Assembly (NCBI RefSeq): GCF_014197435.1
Contig: NZ_JACIFP010000001.1
Location: 2,356,001-2,420,000 of the forward strand
Direction: 5' to 3'
Origin: Gordonia humi
GTDB lineage: Bacteria > Actinomycetota > Actinomycetes > Mycobacteriales > Mycobacteriaceae
Length of the DNA stretch: 64,000 nt
Shown: piece by piece, positions 1 through 8,170 of the stretch
Layout of the letters: each line of letters opens with the position of its first letter
Position numbering within the stretch: position 1 is the first letter of the stretch
Position numbers and translations under genes: made by a program
The notes under the pieces: generated by a model
Databases searched by the model: none
Seen by the model: only the letters and a program-made list of their open reading frames with translations
Told to the model about the DNA's origin: nothing

Positions 1-1348
1 TGTAGCTCATCAGGCCCTCGTACACCGCGCCCAGCTGGTTGATACCCAGTTCCGCATAGGAGATGAAACCGCGGTCGGCGCCCTTGCGGCCCTTGCTCTC
101 CTTCGACAGCAGCAGATGTTCGAGCACCCGCTGCGTGGCCTCGTTGCCGAGGCCCACCTCGTCGATCAGCGCCGTCGACTCGGGCTTGAACAGGTCGGCG
201 CGCAGCGGCTGGAACTCCAGGCCCGGCGCCGGATCGTCCGCGACATCCTTCCGCACGGTGGGGGCGTGGCCGCGGTCCACGAGCCGGAACAGCGTCGCCA
301 GCGACTCGTACAGGTGTGTGCCGGTGCGGGCTTGCTCCGACACCAGCTCGGTGAGCGTCAGCTCCCGCAGCCGGTCCAGGCCGTAACCCTCCTCGTACTC
401 CGCCGTGCCGGTCGGCAGAACCCTCATCTCCGGCGACGCCTCCGCATACAGCAGGAACAGGATGCGGTACAGGAACCGCAGCGAGTGCTTCGCGAGATCC
501 TGCCCGTCAATGCCGTCGAGAGTCAGGCCCTTGGCGGCGCGGCGCCGGACCACCTCGTTGGCGATGATCTCGATGGAAAGCCGTATGCCTTCACGCAGGT
601 CCTTCGAAACTCCGACGGTGTGCTTGACCGAATCGTCCAGGACCCCGGTCCACCAGATGTTGCCGTCGGCGTCAGGCAGCAGCGCTTGGCGTCCGAACAT
701 CGCGGCGACACGGTCGACCTCGCCGCCCTTCGCCTCGTGGCGTCGCTCCGCGACGACGAGGAGGTCCACGGCGAGGTATCGACCCTCAGCCCATCGCTCG
801 GCTTCGGCGAGCAGCAGCCACTGGCCGGCCTGCACCACCACGAACGCAGGCGGCATATCGGATCGGAACGCGGCGGACACGGTCTTCGACGCCGACTCGA
901 TCGGCTTGCCGTCCTCAATAGCCGGGGTGATCAGCAACCCGGTGTCTGGGTCGAGCAGATCCTCGATCGAGGCGACCGGTGCGGCCTGCAGAAGCAGCAC
1001 ACTCGCGGTGCCGTCGAGTTTCGCGTCCGGAATCTCCAGCTCAGAGCCAGCGCGTTCGGCGGTGAACGTCGACAGCGCGCCCGGATAACCGAACGTGGTC
1101 CGGGCCAGTGTGTGTGCCTCTGGTGCGGCGTCGGGGTTCTCTGCCAGCCCGGCCAGCGCGGTTTGCAGGGCACCAGTGGCGGCAAGGAGGTCGTCGCGGA
1201 CCGTTGTTCGGCCCGCTTTCTTCTCCGCATCCCACAGCTTGCGTAGTTCCAGCACTTTGCCGTGGAACGACTCCTTCGCGGAGTCGGTGGTGAAGTAGTG
1301 CTCGCTGATCCAGTCCTCGCCGATGACGATGGAATCGAAAGACGCCAC
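1..1348 (-). CDS. Class I SAM-dependent DNA methyltransferase, N-terminal part (cut by window edge)
   Basis: About 449 residues of an open frame with no stop, starting at a GTG three bases after the helicase stop and continuing past the left edge. The visible part is the N-terminal region of a large Eco57I/PglX/DrmMI-like adenine methyltransferase. The segment FISYAELGINQLGAVYEGLM just before the edge resembles the stretch that precedes the catalytic domain in this family; the NPPY motif itself would lie outside the window. Tight coupling to an SNF2-type helicase suggests a methylate-self, attack-foreign defence operon such as class 1 DISARM (drmD-drmMI). Family membership is inferred from pattern; the DISARM assignment cannot be settled without drmA/drmB/drmC, which would lie to the left. 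Confidence 0.7.
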   Translation of the reverse strand, partial: MASFDSIVIGEDWISEHYFTTDSAKESFHGKVLELRKLWDAEKKAGRTTVRDDLLAATGALQTALAGLAENPDAAPEAHTLARTTFGYPGALSTFTAERAGSELEIPDAKLDGTASVLLLQAAPVASIEDLLDPDTGLLITPAIEDGKPIESASKTVSAAFRSDMPPAFVVVQAGQWLLLAEAERWAEGRYLAVDLLVVAERRHEAKGGEVDRVAAMFGRQALLPDADGNIWWTGVLDDSVKHTVGVSKDLREGIRLSIEIIANEVVRRRAAKGLTLDGIDGQDLAKHSLRFLYRILFLLYAEASPEMRVLPTGTAEYEEGYGLDRLRELTLTELVSEQARTGTHLYESLATLFRLVDRGHAPTVRKDVADDPAPGLEFQPLRADLFKPESTALIDEVGLGNEATQRVLEHLLLSKESKGRKGADRGFISYAELGINQLGAVYEGLMSY

Positions 1349-1351
1349 GAC

Positions 1352-4240
1352 CTACTGGTCCTTTCCGGAGGTGTTGGGAACGATGAGTAATAGCGGTCGC
1401 ACCAACTGCTGGGTGGGAGCGAGGGATTCGGCGAGACGCTGCTCGTCAGCGATCCGCCGTGACCAGGTATCCACCTTCTTACGCTGCGCGCCAAAGAGTT
1501 CGAGTTGTTCGGCGCCGGTGTGCCAGCGGTCGCCGCGTCGCCGCCACTGGTCCAGCCGTTCGGTGGCGGCCCTCTCCTGCGCGTCGAGCACCGTTGTCTG
1601 CATCGTCGTCGTCGCTTCATCCACTGCGATCGGCACCAGCGACCGGTACTGCTCGACGTCGGCGACGGGACCAGGGTTCGCTGACCCCGGCTGCAGCCCC
1701 GTCTCCGTGGTGAGGAAATCGAGATCCGCTCGCGTCTCCACTACACAAAACGACGGGTTGTTTGGATTGGGGAATTCGGCGGTGGAGAACACCCGTGAGA
1801 TCAACTGGCCGCGCCGGTTCATCAGCGTGCCCATCAGAAGGACTGTGGGGGAGTCGACGTCGCCGCGTATCACGAAGATCTGGCCTCGGCCCAACGCGCT
1901 CAGTGCGCGGTCGCTCGCCCAGTCGAGCACGGGGTGCAGTGGTCCGAGGTAGTGGGCCTCCGGCCACGTGGTGTTCGCGACGCCCTTGCCCTCGCGGGCC
2001 GCGGCGAGCTGAGCGTTGCCGACTTCCGGGGAGGTCGCGAGGGTGAGTCGTTCCATCACCCTGCCGTGCTGCAGGTAGTTCTGCGGCAGCTGCCCGAGGC
2101 GCTGCCGCAGATCCCGCGGCGGTGTCAGCTCGGCGACGGCGTGGTTGGCGTGCACAGTCCAGTCGATGCCACCGGCCTCGATGCTTGCGTGCGGAACGTC
2201 GTGGAACGCGGCCTTGAGGGCCTCGTCGAGGAAGGTGAGGTCGTCGGCGTATAGGCTCTGCCGCGGGGCCTGCGGCAGAGCGGCCGCAGGGTCGTCGTCT
2301 TGCGTTTCCTCGAGATCGAACTGCGCGAAGAACGCGTCCAGATCGTCGCCGGCGGCGACCTCCTCGGCGTCGCGAATCTGTTCGCTGAGGGTGGCCTTGC
2401 CGATCAGGATGTCGCGGATTGCGTTCTCCTCGTCCGTGACCGAGTGCTTACCCATGAGTGAGGCCACGTCGCCGAGAGTGCCGTGTGCCTGATTCTCGCG
2501 CTCCAATAGGCGCGAGAGCACCCGAAGGTCACCGGAGAAGTCCGGGTCTGTCGGTTCCAGAATGAGCGACGAGATGACGGGAGGGTGGGTCTGTCCGTAG
2601 CGGTCGATACGGCCGTTGCGCTGTTCGATCCGAATCAGTGACCACGGGATGTCGAAGTGGATCAGATCATGACACTGTGCGTGAAGGTTCACACCCTCCG
2701 ATGCGACGTCGCCGGTGACGAGCACACGGATCGGCGAGGTCTCTAGCTTGAAGCTGTCTACTATCTCCTGTTGCTCGACATCCGACAGCCCACCGTGGAG
2801 CATCGCGATGTTCTGCGGCTTGAGCCCCAACTGCTTCGGCAGGTGCTCGGTGAGCCACCGCAGTGTTGCGACGCGCTCCGCGAAGACCACGGCGCGAGTG
2901 TCGGATCTCGCGCCGACTCCGATCTCCTTGAGTCGCTTCACCAGCGCGGCCTGCTTGCCTGCCGAGTCCGTCAGGGCCTTCGCGTTCAGTTCGTCGAGAG
3001 TGTCCAGCGCTGCGAGTTCGGTGGCGTGGTCGGGGACCTGAGGGTCGAGTTTGGCCCGACGCTGCTTGATCGACTCCGCGAGCGCGGCGGGGGAGGAGAG
3101 GAAGGCCTTGGCGAGTATCCACGGAAACAGTGCTTTAGTCGCGCCCGAGTATGGGGAGCGGCCGGTAGCCGGGTGCAGCCATGTCTGCGACAGTTCGTGG
3201 GCGACGGCGTCCTCTGCCTGCGACGGCTTGACGAGTCGGTGGACCGGTTCGGCGCGTTCGGCCCAGTCGCTGCCTACTTCCGCGGCTACCTCTGGGTGGT
3301 GTCGGTGCCGCCGGATCAACAGTGACGCCACATCTTCCTTGGTGAAGCTGCCGTCGGCGGCGACCGCCGTTGGGTCGAGCAGGCGCAGCAGCTCTGCGAA
3401 CGACTCCTCTTTACCGTTGTGCGGCGTCGCTGATGCGAGGATCAGAGCCTCCGTGTTCGGTGCGAGGACACGGGCGAGTTCGTTGTTCTGCGTACCGACG
3501 TTGGTCAAGTTGTGGGACTCGTCGATGACCACTGCGTCCCAGTGCTGACGCTGGAGATGCGCCTTGTAGCGGGGGCTCTTGAGCGTGTCGATCGAGATGA
3601 TCGCCCGCTTGAAGTACGTGAACGGGTTGCGCGTCGCCGGCAGTTTCTGCCGCACCTTTTGAATACCCGTCGAGTCCAGTCGTACGAACGGCAACGCGAA
3701 GCGGCACCACAGCTCGTGCTGCATCTGTTCGAGCACGTGCTTCGGGGTGACGATCAGTATCCGCTCGCCGCGTCCGCGCCGAACCAGCTCCGAGAGGATC
3801 ATTCCGATCTCGAGTGTCTTGCCCAGACCGACGGCGTCTGCGATCAGAATGCGCGGGCGGATGTGTTGCGGATCGAGGGCCTTCGCCACTGCTGCGCGCT
3901 GGTAGCCGAGCGAATCGGCGAGCATCTGTGTCGACACCGTCAGAGTCTGGTCGCCGTAGGGGACCGGCGTCTTACGCAGGAGGGCCTCCAGCCAGAGCCG
4001 AGAGTCACGGTAGCCAGGAGAACCGTCCGCGACGACCTCGGCGTTCCTGGGATCCTGCGGTTTGATCGTGTCGAGGCTCGAGTAGAAGGACGCGGTCGTG
4101 TCCGCGACGAGCTCCGACAGACCTCGCGCTTTGATGAGCCACCCGTCAGAACCCTGCTCGGCCGACGTCACGAGCCATTCCTCGTCGCGGACCACCACGA
4201 TAGAACCGGGCGCGACGTTGAGGTCGACGTGTGTCGTCAT
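1352..4240 (-). CDS. SNF2/HepA-type DEAD-like helicase of a DISARM- or Pgl-like defence operon
   Basis: A 962-residue superfamily 2 ATPase. Visible motifs are Walker A (DAVGLGKT, about residues 135-142), a Walker B DESH box (about 240-243), motif III SATPHNGK, and the C-terminal helicase half with motif V (GDVASEGVNL) and motif VI (QRNGRIDRYGQ). The N-terminal 60 residues (VAPGSIVVVRDEEWLV) look like the small beta-barrel that opens DrmD proteins of class 1 DISARM. The gene is followed after three bases by a large DNA methyltransferase, as drmD is followed by drmMI. Expected role: ATP-driven translocation on incoming phage or plasmid DNA. It could instead belong to another helicase-methylase defence family; confidence in the helicase call is high, in DISARM about even. 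Confidence 0.85.
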   Translation of the reverse strand: MTTHVDLNVAPGSIVVVRDEEWLVTSAEQGSDGWLIKARGLSELVADTTASFYSSLDTIKPQDPRNAEVVADGSPGYRDSRLWLEALLRKTPVPYGDQTLTVSTQMLADSLGYQRAAVAKALDPQHIRPRILIADAVGLGKTLEIGMILSELVRRGRGERILIVTPKHVLEQMQHELWCRFALPFVRLDSTGIQKVRQKLPATRNPFTYFKRAIISIDTLKSPRYKAHLQRQHWDAVVIDESHNLTNVGTQNNELARVLAPNTEALILASATPHNGKEESFAELLRLLDPTAVAADGSFTKEDVASLLIRRHRHHPEVAAEVGSDWAERAEPVHRLVKPSQAEDAVAHELSQTWLHPATGRSPYSGATKALFPWILAKAFLSSPAALAESIKQRRAKLDPQVPDHATELAALDTLDELNAKALTDSAGKQAALVKRLKEIGVGARSDTRAVVFAERVATLRWLTEHLPKQLGLKPQNIAMLHGGLSDVEQQEIVDSFKLETSPIRVLVTGDVASEGVNLHAQCHDLIHFDIPWSLIRIEQRNGRIDRYGQTHPPVISSLILEPTDPDFSGDLRVLSRLLERENQAHGTLGDVASLMGKHSVTDEENAIRDILIGKATLSEQIRDAEEVAAGDDLDAFFAQFDLEETQDDDPAAALPQAPRQSLYADDLTFLDEALKAAFHDVPHASIEAGGIDWTVHANHAVAELTPPRDLRQRLGQLPQNYLQHGRVMERLTLATSPEVGNAQLAAAREGKGVANTTWPEAHYLGPLHPVLDWASDRALSALGRGQIFVIRGDVDSPTVLLMGTLMNRRGQLISRVFSTAEFPNPNNPSFCVVETRADLDFLTTETGLQPGSANPGPVADVEQYRSLVPIAVDEATTTMQTTVLDAQERAATERLDQWRRRGDRWHTGAEQLELFGAQRKKVDTWSRRIADEQRLAESLAPTQQLVRPLLLIVPNTSGKDQ

Positions 4241-4272
4241 GCGGTGTGGCTCCTCGGGGCGGTGACGGTGGT

Positions 4273-4301
4273 CTCAGACTGTTAATCTAGCGAAGTCTGA
4301 G
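4273..4301. promoter_or_regulatory. Inverted repeat upstream of the helicase-methylase operon
   Basis: A perfect 8-bp inverted repeat, CTCAGACT and AGTCTGAG, flanks a 13-bp AT-rich spacer containing TAATCT/AGATTA, which on the minus strand could serve as a -10 element. It sits about 30 bp upstream of the helicase start. A repressor operator over the defence promoter is one reading; no regulator gene is evident beside it. Confidence 0.35.
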
Positions 4302-4559
4302 TTATGCGAGTTGTGTACCCAAGTCAATGTCTGGGAAACAGTCGGTCGGCGCCAATCTAACTGGTGGTTCGGACATCCCAGGAGTAACGACCGTTTTGAT
4401 GGGCTGACGGCACCCCATCATTTCGAGCCACGGCACGACTCCAGCGAGTACCCAGTTGTATGTGACTCGCCAAATTGTGGCGGGGAGCGAGGGGATCTCT
4501 GGGAGCAGGTCGTCGTCGATCACGTGGAAGCTGTTGAGGGAAACTGCTACGGACGACAT
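4302..4559 (-). CDS. Small hypothetical protein, possibly a remnant
   Basis: An 85-residue frame on the same strand as, and between, the T5orf172 gene and the helicase. It begins MSSVAVSLNSFHVIDDDLLP and contains several Trp residues. I recognise no domain, and the base composition here is lower in GC than the flanking genes, which fits acquired DNA. No convincing ribosome binding site was seen. It may be a genuine small member of the defence operon, a gene fragment, or chance; the last cannot be excluded. Confidence 0.25.
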   Translation of the reverse strand: MSSVAVSLNSFHVIDDDLLPEIPSLPATIWRVTYNWVLAGVVPWLEMMGCRQPIKTVVTPGMSEPPVRLAPTDCFPDIDLGTQLA

Positions 4560-4588
4560 TAACCGGCAGGATCGTCAGGTTGACCGCT

Positions 4589-5455
4589 TCACCGGAGGAT
4601 CGACGGCCTTGCGTCCGCTCGTCGCTGAAGCTCGGATACCGCATTCCACTGGTGGTAGCGTTTGTACGTGCTTTCGCGGTCGTCCTCACGCATTTCGAGG
4701 AGACCTTCGGTCCAATATGCGATCATGCTGCGCCGCACGCCTGGCAGACCGAGCAGCTCGAGCGCATCGTCGAAGCCACCACAGAACCATATACCTGTGG
4801 CCCGATCACGCTGCGTGGCATAGTCGACGTCGTCGACAGAGCCTCCATGCTGCCGGGCCCACTGTGTGACTTCGGGGAAGTCGTTGATCAGGCGGTCGAC
4901 CATCAGGAAGTTGGTGTGTCCATTTTCGCCGCGGCGTGGAGTCGATGAGAAGGCGACCTCGTGCGAACCGATGTTGACGGTGAAATATCTGCCGCCGCTC
5001 GTGGTGGTGAAGAGGGTGAGGGTCCATGCGCCTTGATCGTCGACGAAGTTCGGCAGTCCGGCGTACTGATAGAGCGTGTCGAGGTACGCCGCCAGCCGTG
5101 GGTCGTAGAAGCAGCGTTCGAGTTTTGGGTACGCGTACATCTCGTCCACTGTCGGTATTGACCGGAGGAGAGCCAGCGCTTCGGCGAGTGGGATGCGGAA
5201 CAACTCGTTCTGGCCCGAGACCGATGAATCGTGGTGCGCACGAATCTGACGGTGGATCCTGGTCTCTACCGCGACCGAATCGTAGACCTGGACGACGTCG
5301 GCGATGGTCCACGGTCCGAGCTCCTTGTACGGCGAGGTGTTGTTGATTTCGCGGAGTCGATGCGGCGGCTGTTGGTTGGTTCGGCCGATCTTGACGCTCG
5401 GGCAGTTCGGTGAGGTCAGAACGTAGACGTAGCCGAGGTCGTTGTGAGATGGCAT
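4589..5455 (-). CDS. GIY-YIG (T5orf172/MUG113-type) nuclease-domain protein
   Basis: A 288-residue protein when started at MPSHNDLGYVYVL, rather than at a methionine 19 codons upstream that gives an unlikely extension. The first 100 residues are a T5orf172 domain: YVYVLTSPNCPSVKIGRT is the GIY-YIG strand pair, followed by the conserved arginine (PPHRLREIN) and an E..IH helix (VETRIHRQIRAH). This family nicks or cuts DNA and is common in phages and defence islands. The remaining 190 residues contain no domain I recognise. It is transcribed toward the helicase-methylase pair, so it may be an upstream component of that operon; its start overlaps the end of a decayed RNA-ligase frame. Confidence 0.7.
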   Translation of the reverse strand: MPSHNDLGYVYVLTSPNCPSVKIGRTNQQPPHRLREINNTSPYKELGPWTIADVVQVYDSVAVETRIHRQIRAHHDSSVSGQNELFRIPLAEALALLRSIPTVDEMYAYPKLERCFYDPRLAAYLDTLYQYAGLPNFVDDQGAWTLTLFTTTSGGRYFTVNIGSHEVAFSSTPRRGENGHTNFLMVDRLINDFPEVTQWARQHGGSVDDVDYATQRDRATGIWFCGGFDDALELLGLPGVRRSMIAYWTEGLLEMREDDRESTYKRYHQWNAVSELQRRADARPSILR

Positions 5456-6054
5456 CGGGTGGGAAGCTCCTCGGCTATGTAGGAGGCGGTCCGCTTGGGT
5501 ACCCGGTGGCACCGCGTAGTCCGCCGACAGACAGGATTTTCACAGTAGCGGTGAAGACTCTGACATGTGTCGTCGATCGGCGGATTCCGCATGTTCGGAT
5601 GGCGGGGCCACTGATGGTTGTCAGAAACTTCGACGTAGCGATCACCGTCGTGTTCGAGAGCGACCAGACGGACGACGACTGGATCGACGCAGTTGTCGCG
5701 GATATGGGTGATCGGTGTGCCATCGACCTTTTCGGTCGCGGTCCACGGACCCGCAGCGCGCGGGTCGTCGAAGACGGCAGGACTGAAGTTCTGGACGCGT
5801 CCGGCGTTGGTCTTACGCGCCAGGCTCGCGGGGAACGGTCCGCGGACCACACCACTGTGTTCGCCCGGCGTCGACGGTTCCCATTTCACGATGTCGAGCC
5901 GGTTGGTCAAGTCGTTGCCGGCGTCGAAGGATGCTAGCTCGGAGTCGGTGCCGGGAACGATCAAACCCGGCGAGATCTTGCCGCGCAGCTTCACGTTCGC
6001 GACCGTCGATCGGCTCGATCTCGTCGGGGTGGACAGGCGCGCGAGGATACGCAT
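5416..6054 (-). pseudogene. Decayed RNA ligase of the DRB0094 (DraRnl) type
   Basis: The 212-residue frame contains recognisable blocks of the Deinococcus-type RNA ligase in order: an initial MRILARL, then VKLRGKISPGLIVP, then DLTNRLDIVKWEPS, then GPFPASLARKTNAGRVQNF, and finally the nucleotidyltransferase motif I, EKVDGT, whose lysine would take AMP. The N-terminal OB fold between the first two blocks is missing (about 60 residues deleted) and everything after motif I is unrelated sequence, so motifs III, IIIa, IV and V are absent. An intact member is roughly 340 residues. I read it as an inactivated RNA-repair gene; a very reduced but functional protein is unlikely. Confidence 0.5.
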
Positions 6055-6199
6055 GGCGATGCTTTTCGAATGGAGAACTCAGAAGCGTAAGTCGGAACTG
6101 CGACGGTGTCGCCTCATTTGTCTCCGTGGATGCTATTCACACGGTCTGGCCGCGACGGATTCGGCTTACCTCATGGTACCAATGAGGCACGATGGGCAT

Positions 6200-7162
6200 A
6201 TGCCTCGAATCGACGTCACCCAAGGCGACATCACCCGCGTCGACGCCGACGCTGTCGTCAACGCAGCGAACACTCGCATGCGTGGCGGTGGCGGCGTCGA
6301 CGGCGCCATCCATCGGGCTGGTGGACGGGCGATCCTCGAGGACTGCATTCGACGGTTTCCCGACGGCCTGGCAGCCGGCGGGGCCGGGTACACGACGGCG
6401 GGTGACCTGCCCGCGCAGTATGTGATCCACACCGTCGGACCGAATTTCTCTGCGGGACAACGCGACCGCTCACTGCTCGAATCCTGCTATCGGAACAGTC
6501 TCGCCGTCGCGGACGACCTGGGCCTGCGCAGAGTCGCGTTTCCACTGATCAGCGCCGGCGTCTACGGATGGCCGATCGACGACGCGATCGCCGCGGCAGT
6601 CGACACGGTCGCCGGCGCGATGACGTCGGTTGAGACGGTCACGTTTGTGGCGTTCAACGATGAGTTGGCCGATCGCCTGCGCACGCATCAGATGCTCGCG
6701 ACGCCGCTGCGGATCCTGGCCGGCCTGCGCGAAGCACATCGACGCGGCCGCGGAGACCTCCGGTTCGTGCCGTACATCTACGCGACGGGCGCGTGGCGGA
6801 TTGAGATCGGTACTCGTCGCGCGGTCCACGACCAGGGAAGCAGTCCGCGCGTCGGCGATGCCGGTGGAATTCTGCGGTATTCGAGTGCGCAGGGGACCGA
6901 GTTCGGGAGCGGTCGAGTCACAGGGGCGACGCCGGTCGGCGCCGTCGCCGATCTGATCATCGCGTCGACGGCCGAGGAGAATGGGGTGCGCTCACCCGCT
7001 TACGGGGCGTGGCTCGACGCGCTGATCGACGCATGCACCGACAAGCGCGCACTGCCGTACGCGTTCGACGACGAAGACGGCGCCGACGGGCAGGTGTGGA
7101 GGCTGACCGGAGGTCATGGAACGGTGCCGGTGCCGCCGAGCCCCGAGTTCGATCGTGCCTGA
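6200..7162 (+). CDS. Macrodomain protein with an unassigned C-terminal domain
   Basis: A 320-residue protein starting MPRIDVTQGDIT. Residues 1-165 are a MacroD/YmdB-like macrodomain: GDITRVDADAVVNAANT, then GGGGVDGAIHRAGG, VIHTVGP and the ISAGVYGWP loop are all present, so ADP-ribose or O-acetyl-ADP-ribose binding and hydrolysis is plausible. Residues 165-320 (rich in Gly and Ala, with FVPYIYATGAWRIEIGTR) are not a domain I know. The longer upstream frame was rejected because it crosses non-coding sequence. It lies among defence-type genes (RNA ligase remnant, Fic, T5orf172), which suggests a role in ADP-ribosylation-based conflict, but this is inference from location. Confidence 0.8.
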   Translation: MPRIDVTQGDITRVDADAVVNAANTRMRGGGGVDGAIHRAGGRAILEDCIRRFPDGLAAGGAGYTTAGDLPAQYVIHTVGPNFSAGQRDRSLLESCYRNSLAVADDLGLRRVAFPLISAGVYGWPIDDAIAAAVDTVAGAMTSVETVTFVAFNDELADRLRTHQMLATPLRILAGLREAHRRGRGDLRFVPYIYATGAWRIEIGTRRAVHDQGSSPRVGDAGGILRYSSAQGTEFGSGRVTGATPVGAVADLIIASTAEENGVRSPAYGAWLDALIDACTDKRALPYAFDDEDGADGQVWRLTGGHGTVPVPPSPEFDRA

Positions 7163-7169
7163 GGACAGA

Positions 7170-7400
7170 CAGCGACGTCGTTGTGCAGATCGTCGGCGGG
7201 CTTGACTGTGAACGGTCAGGAAATCCTGAGGCTCCAGATACCAGAGATTCAGGTCGTCGCTGGGGACATCACTCTGTTCGTAGCTATTGCGATCGTCAAC
7301 CTGAAGGATAGGAAGTCCGTGTGCTCTCGAAGCAGAACGTCGACATAGCGGTGGTCTTCTTCTGAATCAGTGAGAGCGAGTGTCGGTGGCCACCGGTAAT
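7170..7400 (-). pseudogene. Frame-shifted coding remnant on the minus strand
   Basis: Between the macrodomain and Fic genes the minus strand reads as protein-like sequence in two successive frames: YRWPPTLALTDSEEDHRYVD continuing to HTDFLSFR in one, then SYEQSDVPSDDLNLWYLEPQ in the next. Together they look like one short domain broken by a frameshift near 7290. No start or full-length frame exists. I do not recognise the family; chance open sequence remains possible. Confidence 0.3.
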
Positions 7401-7447
7401 CTGCACGTGTCGGACTGCTCACGGATCAACGGAGAAGGAGAGGCTCA

Positions 7448-8104
7448 GTGGCGGAGGAATGGAGCGTCGTCGACCTCAGCCGCGTTGTCTACTCCTCCGG
7501 GAAAGTGTTCGACGGGCTGTCGACCGGGCGCCTGGACACCGAGAACTTCCTCGCCGACGGCAGCCTTGAAGGAATCGCGTCGCGTGCGGACCTCGCGTTG
7601 CTCGAAGATCTTCGGGATGCGGCGTCGTTCATCATCGGCAACGCCGACCGGGGTGTGGATGCGAACTTCGTCAAGGCGCTCAACGCGACGATCACTCGCA
7701 GTGGCGCGTTGCATCCGGGCCGACTACGGACAGCTAGTCAGCGGATCGGCGTTGCGACGCAGCATGGCAGACACGAGCCGAAGGCGCTCACCGACGATGA
7801 GTTGCAGACTCTGATCGAGTCGGCGTCGGCGAGTGATGACGTCCTTGAGGCGGCAGTCGACCTGTTCGTAGCAGTTGCGAAGGCACAGCCGTTCGAAGAT
7901 GGCAACAAACGAACTGCGATCTTCGCGGCCAATGCGTTGCTCATCAAGGGCAGCGACGTCATTCTCACTATCCCCGTCAGCGAGGACGACCCGACGGTGG
8001 CGTCGTCGTTCAACGAGGCGTTGGCGCGTGCGTACGTCTTCGACGACCCCGACGATGTGAAGGCGATGCTTCGGAGTCGAGGCCTGGTGTCCCGGACCGC
8101 GTGA
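7448..8104 (+). CDS. Fic/Doc-family protein with a glutamine in place of the catalytic histidine
   Basis: A 218-residue protein from a GTG with an AAGGAG ribosome site 9 bases upstream. The Fic core is at about residues 85-195. The signature reads QPFEDGNKRTA where active Fic AMP-transferases have HxFx(D/E)GN(G/K)R, so the general-base histidine is Gln while the nucleotide-binding GN(K)R is intact. Fic proteins transfer AMP, phosphate or other groups to hydroxyls of target proteins; Doc is a toxin. With Gln the usual reaction should be weak or altered. No separate antitoxin gene is adjacent, and the N-terminal helix region lacks a clean (S/T)xxxE(G/N) inhibitory motif. It lies just upstream of guaA. 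Confidence 0.75.
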   Translation: MAEEWSVVDLSRVVYSSGKVFDGLSTGRLDTENFLADGSLEGIASRADLALLEDLRDAASFIIGNADRGVDANFVKALNATITRSGALHPGRLRTASQRIGVATQHGRHEPKALTDDELQTLIESASASDDVLEAAVDLFVAVAKAQPFEDGNKRTAIFAANALLIKGSDVILTIPVSEDDPTVASSFNEALARAYVFDDPDDVKAMLRSRGLVSRTA

Positions 8105-8170
8105 CGTGCTGCGTCACATCCGCTCCACCAGCGTCGATAGCACGTCCCTGCGACCGTTAGACTCACTCTC

